Source: Pedobacter petrophilus (GTDB lineage: Bacteria > Bacteroidota > Bacteroidia > Sphingobacteriales > Sphingobacteriaceae). From it: a stretch of 48,946 bases of DNA. Positions 35,989 through 44,810 of the stretch are shown here, piece by piece. Both the position numbers and the translations under genes were made by a program. Location: positions 1 to 48,946 of the forward strand of contig NZ_WKKH01000035.1 in the NCBI RefSeq assembly GCF_009674725.1, written 5' to 3'. A model generated the notes under the pieces. It was not told the origin of the DNA, did not search any database, and worked only from the letters and a program-made list of their open reading frames with translations. Within the stretch, counting starts at the first letter, position 1; each line of letters opens with the position of its first letter.

Positions 35989-37664
35989 TTCTTGTTTTTT
36001 ACGCCGAGATAATACATCAATTCAATTGCTGATTTCTCCAGTAAAGATTCTTGTCCGGGTAATAATTTTAAATGTCCCCACTCTTGAGCTGGAATGATTT
36101 TTAAAGTTTTAACCCCTTCTTTCTTGAGGATTAAAGGCAGGTTGAATCCGTCTACACAATTTGTATAGCGATAAAATACTTCATTATTCTTAATATAATA
36201 TTCAAAAACCGGAATTTGTGTGGTCCGTAAATATTGATCGAAAACTTTAGCGTAAGCGTAACCTGCCTGTTTTGAAAAATAATTTTCTATCTGCGCAGTG
36301 GTTACAGTTTGATGATAAAAAGTTTTATTCAAACCCCTCAATATAGATCTGAAAAGTTCATCATTATCCATACTGTGCCTAATGGCGTGGAGCATATTTC
36401 CGCCTTTTGGGTACATGTCTCCACTCCCCTGGGCATTTACGCCATATGCAGGAATAACCGGACTATCATTCCTAATGCCTTTTCTAATGCCGTAATTGTA
36501 TTCGTTCCCTGCCTGCTTACCAAAAATATAATCAACAAAAAGGGTTTCACTATAGTTGGTAAAGCCTTCGTGCACCCACATATCCGCAAGGTCTTTGGTG
36601 GTAATGTTATTGCCAAACCATTCGTGCCCGCTTTCGTGAATAATAATGAAATCCCATTTTATACCCCAGCCATTGCCAGACATATCCCTTCCTAAATAGC
36701 CAAACTTATATTTGTTGCCGTAAGAAACAGCCGACTGATGTTCCATACCTGTGTGTGAAGCATCAATTAACTGGTAACCATCTTCGTAAAAAGGATATGG
36801 ACCAAACCAGTGCTCAAAACTTTTCATCATTTTATGAACCTGATCCGGCATATAAGTTTTAGCCTTATTATAGTTGTAATCCAACACCCAGTAATTAATA
36901 TTGAGCTTTCCTTTTTCACCCGGATATTCTTCCTTAAAGTTAACATATTTACCGATATAAGGAATGATGCAATAGTTACTGATTGCGCTTTGTACGTTGT
37001 ATTTATAGGTTACGGTGCCATCATCATTTTTCTTTTTAAAAATGAGCTTTCCATTCCCAATGCCAACAAGTGTATCAGGAATAGTCATGGTTAAAGATGC
37101 ACCCAAATCTGGCTCATCGCTTTGATGGTCTTTGTTAGGATACCAAACCGAAGCACCTAAACCCTGGCAGGCAACAGTCATCCAGGGCCGCGACAATGAG
37201 TCTGTAGTAAAGATAAATCCACCATCCCAGGGCGCACGTTTCGCCTGGTGAACAGCACCATGGTAAAATATTTTTACGCAGTTTAATGCCGTGTTTTTTT
37301 GAGGCGGAACATCTGCATACCATACACTTCCAACATGTTCAAACCGGAGCTTAGATTTTTCATTGTACCAGATGCTATCTATCGTCAGCGGCTCCTGAAG
37401 ATCAATTTGCATCCTGATCTTCCCATCATTCGCCATAACCACTTTGTACAAAATCTCATTTGAACCTGATATTGTTTTATGGGTATAGTCTGGCTTAAAG
37501 GCGAGTTCGTACCGCTGAACATCCCACCAGGTTCTTTCTGCATTCAGGCTTCCCCTAAGGGTATCGGCCCGTGAATAACTGCGCTCCTTAACCTGAGCAA
37601 AAGCAGTAAGGTTGCAGAAAAATATGATCAGGATCAGAATGCTACGTATCGAATTTTTCATCAT
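35985..37664 (-). CDS. M1-family zinc aminopeptidase, exported
   Basis: Exported aminopeptidase of the thermolysin-like M1 clan. The zinc site HESGHEWFGNN...HEGF is complete: His343, Glu344, His347 and Glu366 at the correct 18-residue spacing. The substrate-loop motif reads GMEHQ in place of GAMEN, a variant seen in other family members. The start is placed at ATG 37664 (MMKNSIRSILILIIFF..., signal peptide ending TAFAQ); the longer frame to 37766 adds 34 residues with no merit. It is followed by the hydroxyproline operon on the same strand after a 187-bp gap holding that operon's own promoter. Probable role: trimming peptides in the periplasm. Confidence 0.92.
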   Translation of the reverse strand: MMKNSIRSILILIIFFCNLTAFAQVKERSYSRADTLRGSLNAERTWWDVQRYELAFKPDYTHKTISGSNEILYKVVMANDGKIRMQIDLQEPLTIDSIWYNEKSKLRFEHVGSVWYADVPPQKNTALNCVKIFYHGAVHQAKRAPWDGGFIFTTDSLSRPWMTVACQGLGASVWYPNKDHQSDEPDLGASLTMTIPDTLVGIGNGKLIFKKKNDDGTVTYKYNVQSAISNYCIIPYIGKYVNFKEEYPGEKGKLNINYWVLDYNYNKAKTYMPDQVHKMMKSFEHWFGPYPFYEDGYQLIDASHTGMEHQSAVSYGNKYKFGYLGRDMSGNGWGIKWDFIIIHESGHEWFGNNITTKDLADMWVHEGFTNYSETLFVDYIFGKQAGNEYNYGIRKGIRNDSPVIPAYGVNAQGSGDMYPKGGNMLHAIRHSMDNDELFRSILRGLNKTFYHQTVTTAQIENYFSKQAGYAYAKVFDQYLRTTQIPVFEYYIKNNEVFYRYTNCVDGFNLPLILKKEGVKTLKIIPAQEWGHLKLLPGQESLLEKSAIELMYYLGVKNKN

Positions 37665-37837
37665 AGAAGAATTAAACAAAGTATGGTGATGAGGTTTGTA
37701 AATACAAAGATGACTAAAGCAGTGTTTAATAAATAATTTTTGATCTAATCGGATAAAATACGGCATGAATTAGCCAATTATTGGTAAGAACTATGGTACT
37801 AAAATCACTTAAAATTGAGCAATAGTTAAAAATTTGG

Positions 37838-37863
37838 GTTAAAATACGCCCAACAATTGCAAA
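37838..37863 (+). promoter_or_regulatory. Shared 26-bp box upstream of the GH97 gene
   Basis: Matches 973-998 at 23 of 26 positions (GTTAAAATACG, AACA, TTGCAAA blocks kept). A partial direct repeat, GATAAAATACGGC, lies at 37752-37764. The box is 117 bp before the GH97 start in the divergent region 37665-37979, which holds no gene. A weak -7 candidate (TAATCCCT) starts at 37877, so the TTG in the box may act as -33. Confidence 0.45.
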
Positions 37864-37979
37864 TTATAGTCATTTCTAATCCCTTCCTTTTATCTAATTT
37901 AGGGCGTAATCAAATTAACCAAATATCAGTTACAGCGAGCAAATTATCCCCCTCCAATCATCCATTTAGAAACAACATT

Positions 37980-39944
37980 ATGAACAAAAAACTCATTGCT
38001 TTTCTTTTCACTATCTTCATTTTTGGAACTGCATTTGGAAAAGACCTCCAGATCAGTTCTCCAGATAAGAAGATAAAAATTCATATCAGTTTAGGTCAGA
38101 AAATTACCTGGAGCATTAAATATGGTTCAGCCACAATTCTGCAACCGAGCCAGCTGGCGATGCTGCTTAAAAACAATATTCAGCTAGGCGTAAATCCGGC
38201 TTTAATCAATCAAAAGCAAAGTATGCATGCGGAGGTGCTGACAGCTGAAATTCCGGTAAAAAGTAAAAAGATAAACAACAATTACAATGAATTAAAACTG
38301 ACTTTCAAAGGCAATTACAGCATTTATTTCAGGGCATACGATGATGGGGTGGCTTATCGCTTTGAAACAGCACTCGGAAAGCAAACGATAGAAGTTGAAA
38401 ATGAAATTGCAGATTTTGATTTTGGAACAAATAACCGCGTATTCTGGCCCCAGGAAAGTGATCCAAACTATTTATCACATTTCGAAAGTTTATATAAAGA
38501 TTCTACTTTAAATGCTTTTAGTAATCAGCAACATGCTGCTTTACCCATGCTGGTTTATGCTAAATCTGGCATTAAAATGCTGGTGAGCGAGGCCGATCTT
38601 TATGATTATCCAAACCTGTTTTTATTTGGTACCGGAACCGGAAAACTCACTGCTGCGCATCCGAAAAATATTGCAGAAAGCACACCTGTAAGAGATCGTG
38701 ATATCAAAATCACCAAATTGGAAAGTCACATTGCAAAAACCACAGGCCAGCGTAAATTTCCATGGAGAAGTATTGCAATCTGTGCTGAGGATAAGGATTT
38801 ACTCGTTACCAATCTCACTTATAAGTTATCAAGTCCATCGGTCATTAATGACCTAAAATGGATTAAGCCTGGCAAAGTAGCCTGGGACTGGTGGAATGAC
38901 AACAACATCTACGGGGTTGATTTTAAATCTGGCATCAATACCAAAACCTATAAATATTACATCGATTTTGCGGCTAAATTTGGATTGGAGTACATTATGC
39001 TGGATGAAGGCTGGACCAAAACTACTACAGACCTCACTCATACCACGCCAGATATCAACCTGCAGGAAATTATAGATTATGGTAAATCAAAAAATGTAGG
39101 CGTTTGGCTTTGGACCTTATGGGGGCCTTTGGATAAGGATATGGATAACATCTTATCCAAATATAAAAAGTGGGGAGCGGTGGGAATTAAGATCGATTTT
39201 ATGGCAAGAGCAGATCAATATATGGTTAACTTTTATGAGCGGGTAGCGGCCACTGCGGCGAAATATCAATTGATGGTTGATTTGCATGGCGCTTACAAGC
39301 CTGTAGGTTTGAACCATAAATATCCGAATGTAATGAGCTATGAGGGGGTACGGGGAGCGGAAAATAATAAATGGAGTGCAGAGATTACGCCTACCCACAA
39401 TGTAACTTTGCCATTTATCAGAATGGCTGCCGGCCCAATGGATTATACGCCCGGAGCGATGATTAATGCCAATAAAAAGAATTTCAATATTGTTTTTAGC
39501 GAGCCCATGAGTATGGGAACCCGGGCACACCAGGCCGCCATGTATGTAATGTATGAAAGTCCGTTACAAATGCTTGCGGATAATCCTTCTAATTATTTGA
39601 AAGATACATTATATACAGCGTTTATCTCTAAAATCCCTACTGTTTGGGATGAAACAGTTGCCCTTGATGGCCAAGTGGGCGAATACGCACTAATTGCAAG
39701 GAAAAAAGACGATAAGTGGTACATTTCGGGAATGACCGATTGGAATGCCAGAACATTGACATCAAAACTTTCTTTTCTGGATGGTAAGAACTATCAGATG
39801 GAGTTCTTAAGTGATGGCATTAATGCAGACAGGCATGCAGCTGATTATAAAATTACCACTTTGAAGGTGAGTAAAGCAGACAAAATAGATATTAAAATGG
39901 AAAAAGGCGGTGGTTGGTGTGCCATCTTAACACCGGTGAATTAA
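37980..39944 (+). CDS. GH97 glycoside hydrolase, retaining (alpha-galactosidase) type, exported
   Basis: Exported glycosidase; signal peptide 1-20 (ending TAFGK). Architecture: N-terminal beta-sandwich (about 20-270), TIM barrel (about 275-560) and a C-terminal beta domain. The barrel segment GIKIDFM supplies Asp406, at the place of the nucleophile Asp of the retaining alpha-galactosidase BtGH97b; SYEGVRG Glu455 is the candidate acid/base. Inverting alpha-glucosidase members (SusB) lack this Asp. The start is ATG 37980; the frame from 37857 has no signal peptide at its start. Convergent with the DUF5695-like gene and divergent from the M1 peptidase. Alpha-galactosidase or beta-L-arabinopyranosidase activity is likely; which one cannot be read. 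Confidence 0.9.
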   Translation: MNKKLIAFLFTIFIFGTAFGKDLQISSPDKKIKIHISLGQKITWSIKYGSATILQPSQLAMLLKNNIQLGVNPALINQKQSMHAEVLTAEIPVKSKKINNNYNELKLTFKGNYSIYFRAYDDGVAYRFETALGKQTIEVENEIADFDFGTNNRVFWPQESDPNYLSHFESLYKDSTLNAFSNQQHAALPMLVYAKSGIKMLVSEADLYDYPNLFLFGTGTGKLTAAHPKNIAESTPVRDRDIKITKLESHIAKTTGQRKFPWRSIAICAEDKDLLVTNLTYKLSSPSVINDLKWIKPGKVAWDWWNDNNIYGVDFKSGINTKTYKYYIDFAAKFGLEYIMLDEGWTKTTTDLTHTTPDINLQEIIDYGKSKNVGVWLWTLWGPLDKDMDNILSKYKKWGAVGIKIDFMARADQYMVNFYERVAATAAKYQLMVDLHGAYKPVGLNHKYPNVMSYEGVRGAENNKWSAEITPTHNVTLPFIRMAAGPMDYTPGAMINANKKNFNIVFSEPMSMGTRAHQAAMYVMYESPLQMLADNPSNYLKDTLYTAFISKIPTVWDETVALDGQVGEYALIARKKDDKWYISGMTDWNARTLTSKLSFLDGKNYQMEFLSDGINADRHAADYKITTLKVSKADKIDIKMEKGGGWCAILTPVN

Positions 39945-39962
39945 AGAATTTTAAAGTTCTTC

Positions 39963-40011
39963 ATCATAACAAAAGCCAATTTTCAATGTGAAAATTGGCT
40001 TTTGTTATGAT
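39963..40011. terminator. Bidirectional terminator between GH97 and DUF5695-like gene
   Basis: A perfect 23-bp stem (39963-39985 with 39989-40011) with loop ATG; its centre is AAAAGCCAATTTTCA against TGAAAATTGGCTTTT. It lies 18 bp after the GH97 stop and 153 bp beyond the stop of the minus-strand gene. Nothing else was seen in 40012-40163. Confidence 0.88.
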
Positions 40012-40163
40012 ATAAAGCTCGCGATCATTTACAAACATGCGCTAAGATATAGCTCGCGCTCGTTTCCGAACCAGTGCCAGGATCATTTTAAATCAGCAAA
40101 CAGTGCATCTACTACAATGGGCTCAAAAAAAAACTGTAACCCCAGGGTTTAAGAAATCTAAAA

Positions 40164-42929
40164 TTATTTCTGAATCAACACTTCAGTTGTTCCGGTTTTA
40201 GAAAGATTAACAAGTGTAGCGCCTCTTTCTTTTGTACCTGCCGTTTTAATACTGTACGTGCCAACGCCAGGCAGTTTAGCTGGTTGAGAAACCCTAATAA
40301 CTGCATTTGGTGTGTATTGATCAGCCTTCTCCAATTTTAACCTGACTTCTCCGGTGGAAATAGCATAACTTACAGACGCTATTTTACCAGCATCTAATGA
40401 AATCCATAGTCCGACTGGCGCAAGGTAAACCGACGATTTAGCTGCAGTAGTAATTGAAACGGTAACTGTATTTTTATCTTTCTTTAGGTTTCCACCAAAA
40501 GCCAGCCATCCAAATTCAGGATGCTCGAGAATGTAAGATGAAGTATTTATTGCGTAGCCAAAAAAGCCCGAACCGTAATCACCTGTAATGCCGTCATTTT
40601 TAAGTGTTGACGGATAAGCATGAAAAGCTGCTGGCGCAAAGCCGTCTTGTGTAATATTTGAAATGGAACCTAACAATCCGCCATAACCTGCACGAAGCAA
40701 ATAAAAGTCGTTTGGATTTTTGCGGTAATCCATCAATACCGGAATGGCATTCAAAGCTGAACCATAGTGATGAATCATTCTTTCAATCCGCTGAAGCTTA
40801 CCTCCATAAAGGAAATCCCAGTAACGGCGGGCATTCCCATTGTAGGCCCAATGTGGCATTACCGGCATATAAGCCAGAATAGCATCCAGCGTTACCCTGG
40901 CTTTATCCTGATACCCAAAATAGTCAGACCATACATAAACCTCTTCCTGACCAGTAGAATCCCAGGGCATTTCACTTCCAAAGGGATATTCCAGAGATCG
41001 CCAGTGATCCGCACGCTTTTTCATGGCTTCCGATAATTTATTGGCCTCTTCAATTAAACCTTCATTTTTTAAATCAGTTAGAATCAGGTAAAAAATGGTT
41101 CCCTCCATCTGACCAAACTGCGCATAATATGGTGCAATATTAACCATGGCCATTCCCGTTTCCGCTGCATTGATAAGGTGCTGTTTCCAGCTGTCTTGTG
41201 CCACCAGGCCGGTGTAATTTCTGGCCAGGCGATACATCATCCAGTGTGCAGCCGCAACGTGCGGATAGTTATATGACCTGCCCAGGTTATTTGCTTCCTT
41301 ACCTGGCCACGCCGACCAGGTTTTAAAGTTTATATCTTTATCGTAAGTATTTTTGGGCATCGAATCTGGTTCATAAAAAAATAAACTTTTCTTTACGCCA
41401 TATTTCTGAGGCCCGTCTTTTAACTGGATATTACCAAACATTACTGTATCTACAAATTTTTGCAGCTTATCTATTTCTGCCTTTTCGGGATTTACCAGCT
41501 GCTTCATAATGGCACCCAGCCATGATCCCGCCCCGCCTTCATCGCTCAAACCTGCAATCCATGCCCGGTTATCCTGTACTACCTGTTGCTGTTTTTCATT
41601 ATCATAAGTAATTACAGATGGCGATCTTTTGAAAACATCTTTAGGCTGATCAAACCATTGTTTGGTTGTTAAAAAATGGCCATAGCTGGCAATTACTTTA
41701 CTTTCTGATTCGATAATTTTATAATTAACCGTTTGTTCGAGGCCATCCTCATAAACAATTGTTAACCTGGCTCTGCCCCAGGCATTGCCTTTAACAGCAT
41801 AACTTTTCCACCCTTTTTTAGTAAAACCCGCGGCATTTACGATTAATGCATCAGCAGGAAATGAAGTTATCGATTTAATTTTTTTCGCATAGTTGAGGTA
41901 TAACTTTGCATCTACATCTTTAGGCAATACATACCCCGGAACCGACACTGCAACCGGCCGTTTGTTCTCTGTTAACTTACTTTCTATGTCTTTTGCACTA
42001 CCGGAGAGGATAAACTGAAGCGCATAAGTTTTGGTTTCATTTGGTTTTAAAGTAATAGAAGTTGGAACATTCCATTGGTCAGCATTTTTCCACTCGTTTT
42101 CGGCGTAAGCCTTGCTATACACCATCCACTCATAAAATCCTTCGAAAGCAATTCCTCTCGGTGTACGATCATCATTTAACGGATTATAAGCTTCAAATGG
42201 CGTTTTCCCAACTGGAGTTACAATTAGTGAAGGAGCATGTCCGCTTAACCTCGTTACTTGCAGGTAGCCAGCATCTTTTCCAATGTAAGGATCGTAAAAA
42301 ACATTTTTTGCATGGGTTTGCTCCAGGGTTCTTCCTTCTAAAATATTATCAAAAATCATTGGAATTCCCAGTGCGCCAATTTCTACATTGCCAGCTGTTT
42401 TATTTTTAACTTCGAATTTTAAAGTAAGTTTACCATCATTCATTTCCCAGCTACGGATAATTTGTAACGGTATATCTGCTGGTAATGTAGCAGCCAGATC
42501 TGCCGATGCCAGTACTTTACCCTTTACTTCAATCGCTTTAACAGGCATTCGCCTGGCCGCTGTGCTAAAACTTTTCCAGCTTGCATCACTTCCAGTTCTG
42601 GTTTTTAGATTAATATCACCCAAATGGTACAAACCATCCGAACTCCTGACTTTCAAACTATCACTTGGTGTGAAATCGAAATCCTTCACATTTTTTGGCT
42701 GAAGTCCGGCTACCGTTTGAGATGATTTCACCAATTTTAAATTAAAAGCACCGGCATCATAAGAAGTTAAGCCATTCTCCAAACCTAATGTAGATGGCTT
42801 TTTAGCCAAATTAAGCCAGGGTGATTGTGCTCCGGCAAGTCCCGAAATCAGAAAAAATGAAATGGTGAGAAATATATTTTGCAGCAATAGTTTCCGGTTT
42901 CCGAAGGTTGCTTTAATCTTGATTTTCAT
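40164..42929 (-). CDS. Large exported protein, DUF5695-like, probable carbohydrate-active enzyme
   Basis: 921-residue exported protein (signal peptide to about residue 34, ending AGAQS). The N-terminal half is beta-rich (SWEMNDGKLTLKFEVKNKT, about 160-180); the C-terminal part is helical and aromatic (about 540-790, with HVAAAHWMMYRLARNYTG and VYVWSDYFGYQ), the pattern of an (alpha/alpha) toroid glycoside hydrolase or lyase. I associate this layout with DUF5695, from memory. A candidate pair of acidic residues lies in SDEGGAGSW and GQEEVYVW, but no mechanism is established. Convergent with GH97 behind a shared terminator. On its strand a TATTTTTG -7 element (42976-42969) lies 40 bp upstream of the start. 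Confidence 0.65.
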   Translation of the reverse strand: MKIKIKATFGNRKLLLQNIFLTISFFLISGLAGAQSPWLNLAKKPSTLGLENGLTSYDAGAFNLKLVKSSQTVAGLQPKNVKDFDFTPSDSLKVRSSDGLYHLGDINLKTRTGSDASWKSFSTAARRMPVKAIEVKGKVLASADLAATLPADIPLQIIRSWEMNDGKLTLKFEVKNKTAGNVEIGALGIPMIFDNILEGRTLEQTHAKNVFYDPYIGKDAGYLQVTRLSGHAPSLIVTPVGKTPFEAYNPLNDDRTPRGIAFEGFYEWMVYSKAYAENEWKNADQWNVPTSITLKPNETKTYALQFILSGSAKDIESKLTENKRPVAVSVPGYVLPKDVDAKLYLNYAKKIKSITSFPADALIVNAAGFTKKGWKSYAVKGNAWGRARLTIVYEDGLEQTVNYKIIESESKVIASYGHFLTTKQWFDQPKDVFKRSPSVITYDNEKQQQVVQDNRAWIAGLSDEGGAGSWLGAIMKQLVNPEKAEIDKLQKFVDTVMFGNIQLKDGPQKYGVKKSLFFYEPDSMPKNTYDKDINFKTWSAWPGKEANNLGRSYNYPHVAAAHWMMYRLARNYTGLVAQDSWKQHLINAAETGMAMVNIAPYYAQFGQMEGTIFYLILTDLKNEGLIEEANKLSEAMKKRADHWRSLEYPFGSEMPWDSTGQEEVYVWSDYFGYQDKARVTLDAILAYMPVMPHWAYNGNARRYWDFLYGGKLQRIERMIHHYGSALNAIPVLMDYRKNPNDFYLLRAGYGGLLGSISNITQDGFAPAAFHAYPSTLKNDGITGDYGSGFFGYAINTSSYILEHPEFGWLAFGGNLKKDKNTVTVSITTAAKSSVYLAPVGLWISLDAGKIASVSYAISTGEVRLKLEKADQYTPNAVIRVSQPAKLPGVGTYSIKTAGTKERGATLVNLSKTGTTEVLIQK

Positions 42930-43625
42930 GGTTACTTACTTTAAAAACTGATGATGATTGGAGTAAATCAAAAATAGTCTTTAAAAGATTAAGGGTTTAC
43001 CTTCTATGCCGATTTAGATAAAATTGGTAAAGGATCAGCTTAATTATGGTAAACTGCAAAATAGTAAGATGATCATTTTGAATGAGAGACTGATCGCGAA
43101 TTTTAAAATGGTTGCTAAAAAAATTTTCGAAATAACAGATTTAAAAACCATTGAAATGGTTTTTTTTGGGCTAAGCTACTTTGTGCTTTACCGTCGTGAT
43201 TGAAATAATTTTCCCTTTCGTTAATAACAATTGGCTTACTAACGTCAGAACCTAAATAATTATCAACCTCAAAAACGCCAAAATGTGAAATTACAAAGTT
43301 TTTCATAGCCTTTTAATTAAAAATTATCTAATCTTCTAAACCCGACGCTAAAAAGACAAGCTGAATACAGTATTCTAACTGATTAAATCATTTAACAAAT
43401 CAAATTAGTTCAATTAAAAATGAATATAGGCATTCGAAAAGTAAAAACCAGCAAAAATCTAACCTGTATCTGATTTATTACTTCATACTTAACCTTGTTT
43501 TCTTTAAGGATTTTTCATTTTTCGAATAAATAAATAGTGACATTCAACTCAAGAACGGTTTGAAAAACCATTTTGAATCGCATTAAACGGATAGTTAAAT
43601 TCATTATATTCGCCGAACTAATCAT
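42930..43625. other. Long AT-rich spacer with one doubtful small ORF
   Basis: Between divergent genes. A minus-strand frame at 43115-43306 could encode 63 residues beginning MKNFVISHFGVFEVDNYLG, polar and then basic-aromatic at the end. I do not recognise it, and there is no clear promoter or ribosome-binding site, so I do not call it as a gene. The rest is AT-rich and without repeats; it should hold the promoters of both flanking genes. I saw TTATATTCG at about 43603-43611, a poor -7 match, before the plus-strand operon. Confidence 0.4.
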
Positions 43626-44810
43626 ATGAGCCTAGCAAAAAACTCAATCTTTCTCAAGATTTTTGCAATTTTAAGGAAAAAACAATGCGTCGTAGTCATC
43701 TATGTTTTGCTGGCTATTATAGCCGGTACTAAACAGTATCTGCATCATTCTTACAACAATTACCTCATTTTCAAATATGTTTATTGGCATACCGTCGATC
43801 TTCAAAATCTTTACAATAATTATACAGATTACGGCGACAGTAATCATTATGGAATAATTTTCTCCCTGATCATTGCGCCATTCGCGCTGCTACCAGACGG
43901 TATGGCAATGATTTTATGGAATATAGCCAATGTGTTGGTGCTGCTTTGGGGAATCTATAGTTTACCTGTTTCTTTAAATAAGCGAACTATAGTGGCCTGG
44001 ATATGTGCACATGAAACACTTACCGCCTTATTTAGCTTTCAATTCAACATCGCCCTGACGGGATTGATGTTATTGAGTTTTTCTTATCTGATCAAAAAAG
44101 AAGAAGTTAAATCAGCATTTTTCATTGCCTTGGGTACAATGATTAAATTATACGGGGTTGTAGGCCTGGCGTTTTTCTTCTTTACAAACCACAAAGTCAA
44201 ATTCATTTTTGCAGGGATTGCGGCATTTTTACTGCTTTTTGTGTTGCCTATGGCCATCTCATCGCCGTCTTTTGTGGTCCAGTCCTATATAGATTGGTAT
44301 CATTCTTTGGTACATAAAAATGCTTCCAATGCATCTTTAACTTCATTTCAGGATATTTCCATTATGGGTATGTGCAGGAGGATAAGCGGCAATGTGAATA
44401 TTCCTAATAGCCCTTTTTTACTTTCGGGTCTGGTACTTTTTGCCCTTCCGTATTTACGAATTAAACAATACAAATATCTGGCTTTTAGGTTAATGTTACT
44501 GGCATCCACATTGATTTTTGCCGTCATTTTTAGTAGCGGTTCTGAATCGCCAACTTACATTATCGCTTTTGCTGGCGTGGCCATTTGGTTTATCGTACAA
44601 CAAGACCCTAAAAAACCATGGGTAATGGCGCTATTTATATTTGCATTTGTACTAACCAGTCTATCGCCAACTGATGTTTTGCCGAGAGCGGTCAAAGAAT
44701 TTATTCGTCTATATTCGCTCAAAGCGCTACCTTGTGTCATCATTTGGATTACCATTATTTACCAAATGCTAAAAGAGGATTTTGAGCCTTATTCCATGAC
44801 CGAAAAATGA
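43626..44810 (+). CDS. GT87-like polyprenyl-phosphate-dependent glycosyltransferase, membrane protein
   Basis: 394-residue integral membrane protein with about 9-10 hydrophobic segments. Early motif VDLQNLYNNYTDYGDSNHYG (about 58-77) with the following SLIIAPFALLP resembles the first periplasmic loop of GT87/DUF2029 (GT-C fold) enzymes, where an acidic residue is catalytic. They transfer a sugar from a polyprenyl-phosphate donor on the outer face of the inner membrane. The next gene encodes a GT2 enzyme that could make that donor, and the ATGA overlap (44807-44810) shows tight coupling. The acceptor is unknown. Confidence 0.8.
   Translation: MSLAKNSIFLKIFAILRKKQCVVVIYVLLAIIAGTKQYLHHSYNNYLIFKYVYWHTVDLQNLYNNYTDYGDSNHYGIIFSLIIAPFALLPDGMAMILWNIANVLVLLWGIYSLPVSLNKRTIVAWICAHETLTALFSFQFNIALTGLMLLSFSYLIKKEEVKSAFFIALGTMIKLYGVVGLAFFFFTNHKVKFIFAGIAAFLLLFVLPMAISSPSFVVQSYIDWYHSLVHKNASNASLTSFQDISIMGMCRRISGNVNIPNSPFLLSGLVLFALPYLRIKQYKYLAFRLMLLASTLIFAVIFSSGSESPTYIIAFAGVAIWFIVQQDPKKPWVMALFIFAFVLTSLSPTDVLPRAVKEFIRLYSLKALPCVIIWITIIYQMLKEDFEPYSMTEK

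Noticed and set aside
43115..43306. 63-residue minus-strand ORF as a gene
   Set aside because: No family, promoter or ribosome-binding evidence; kept only as a remark on the spacer.
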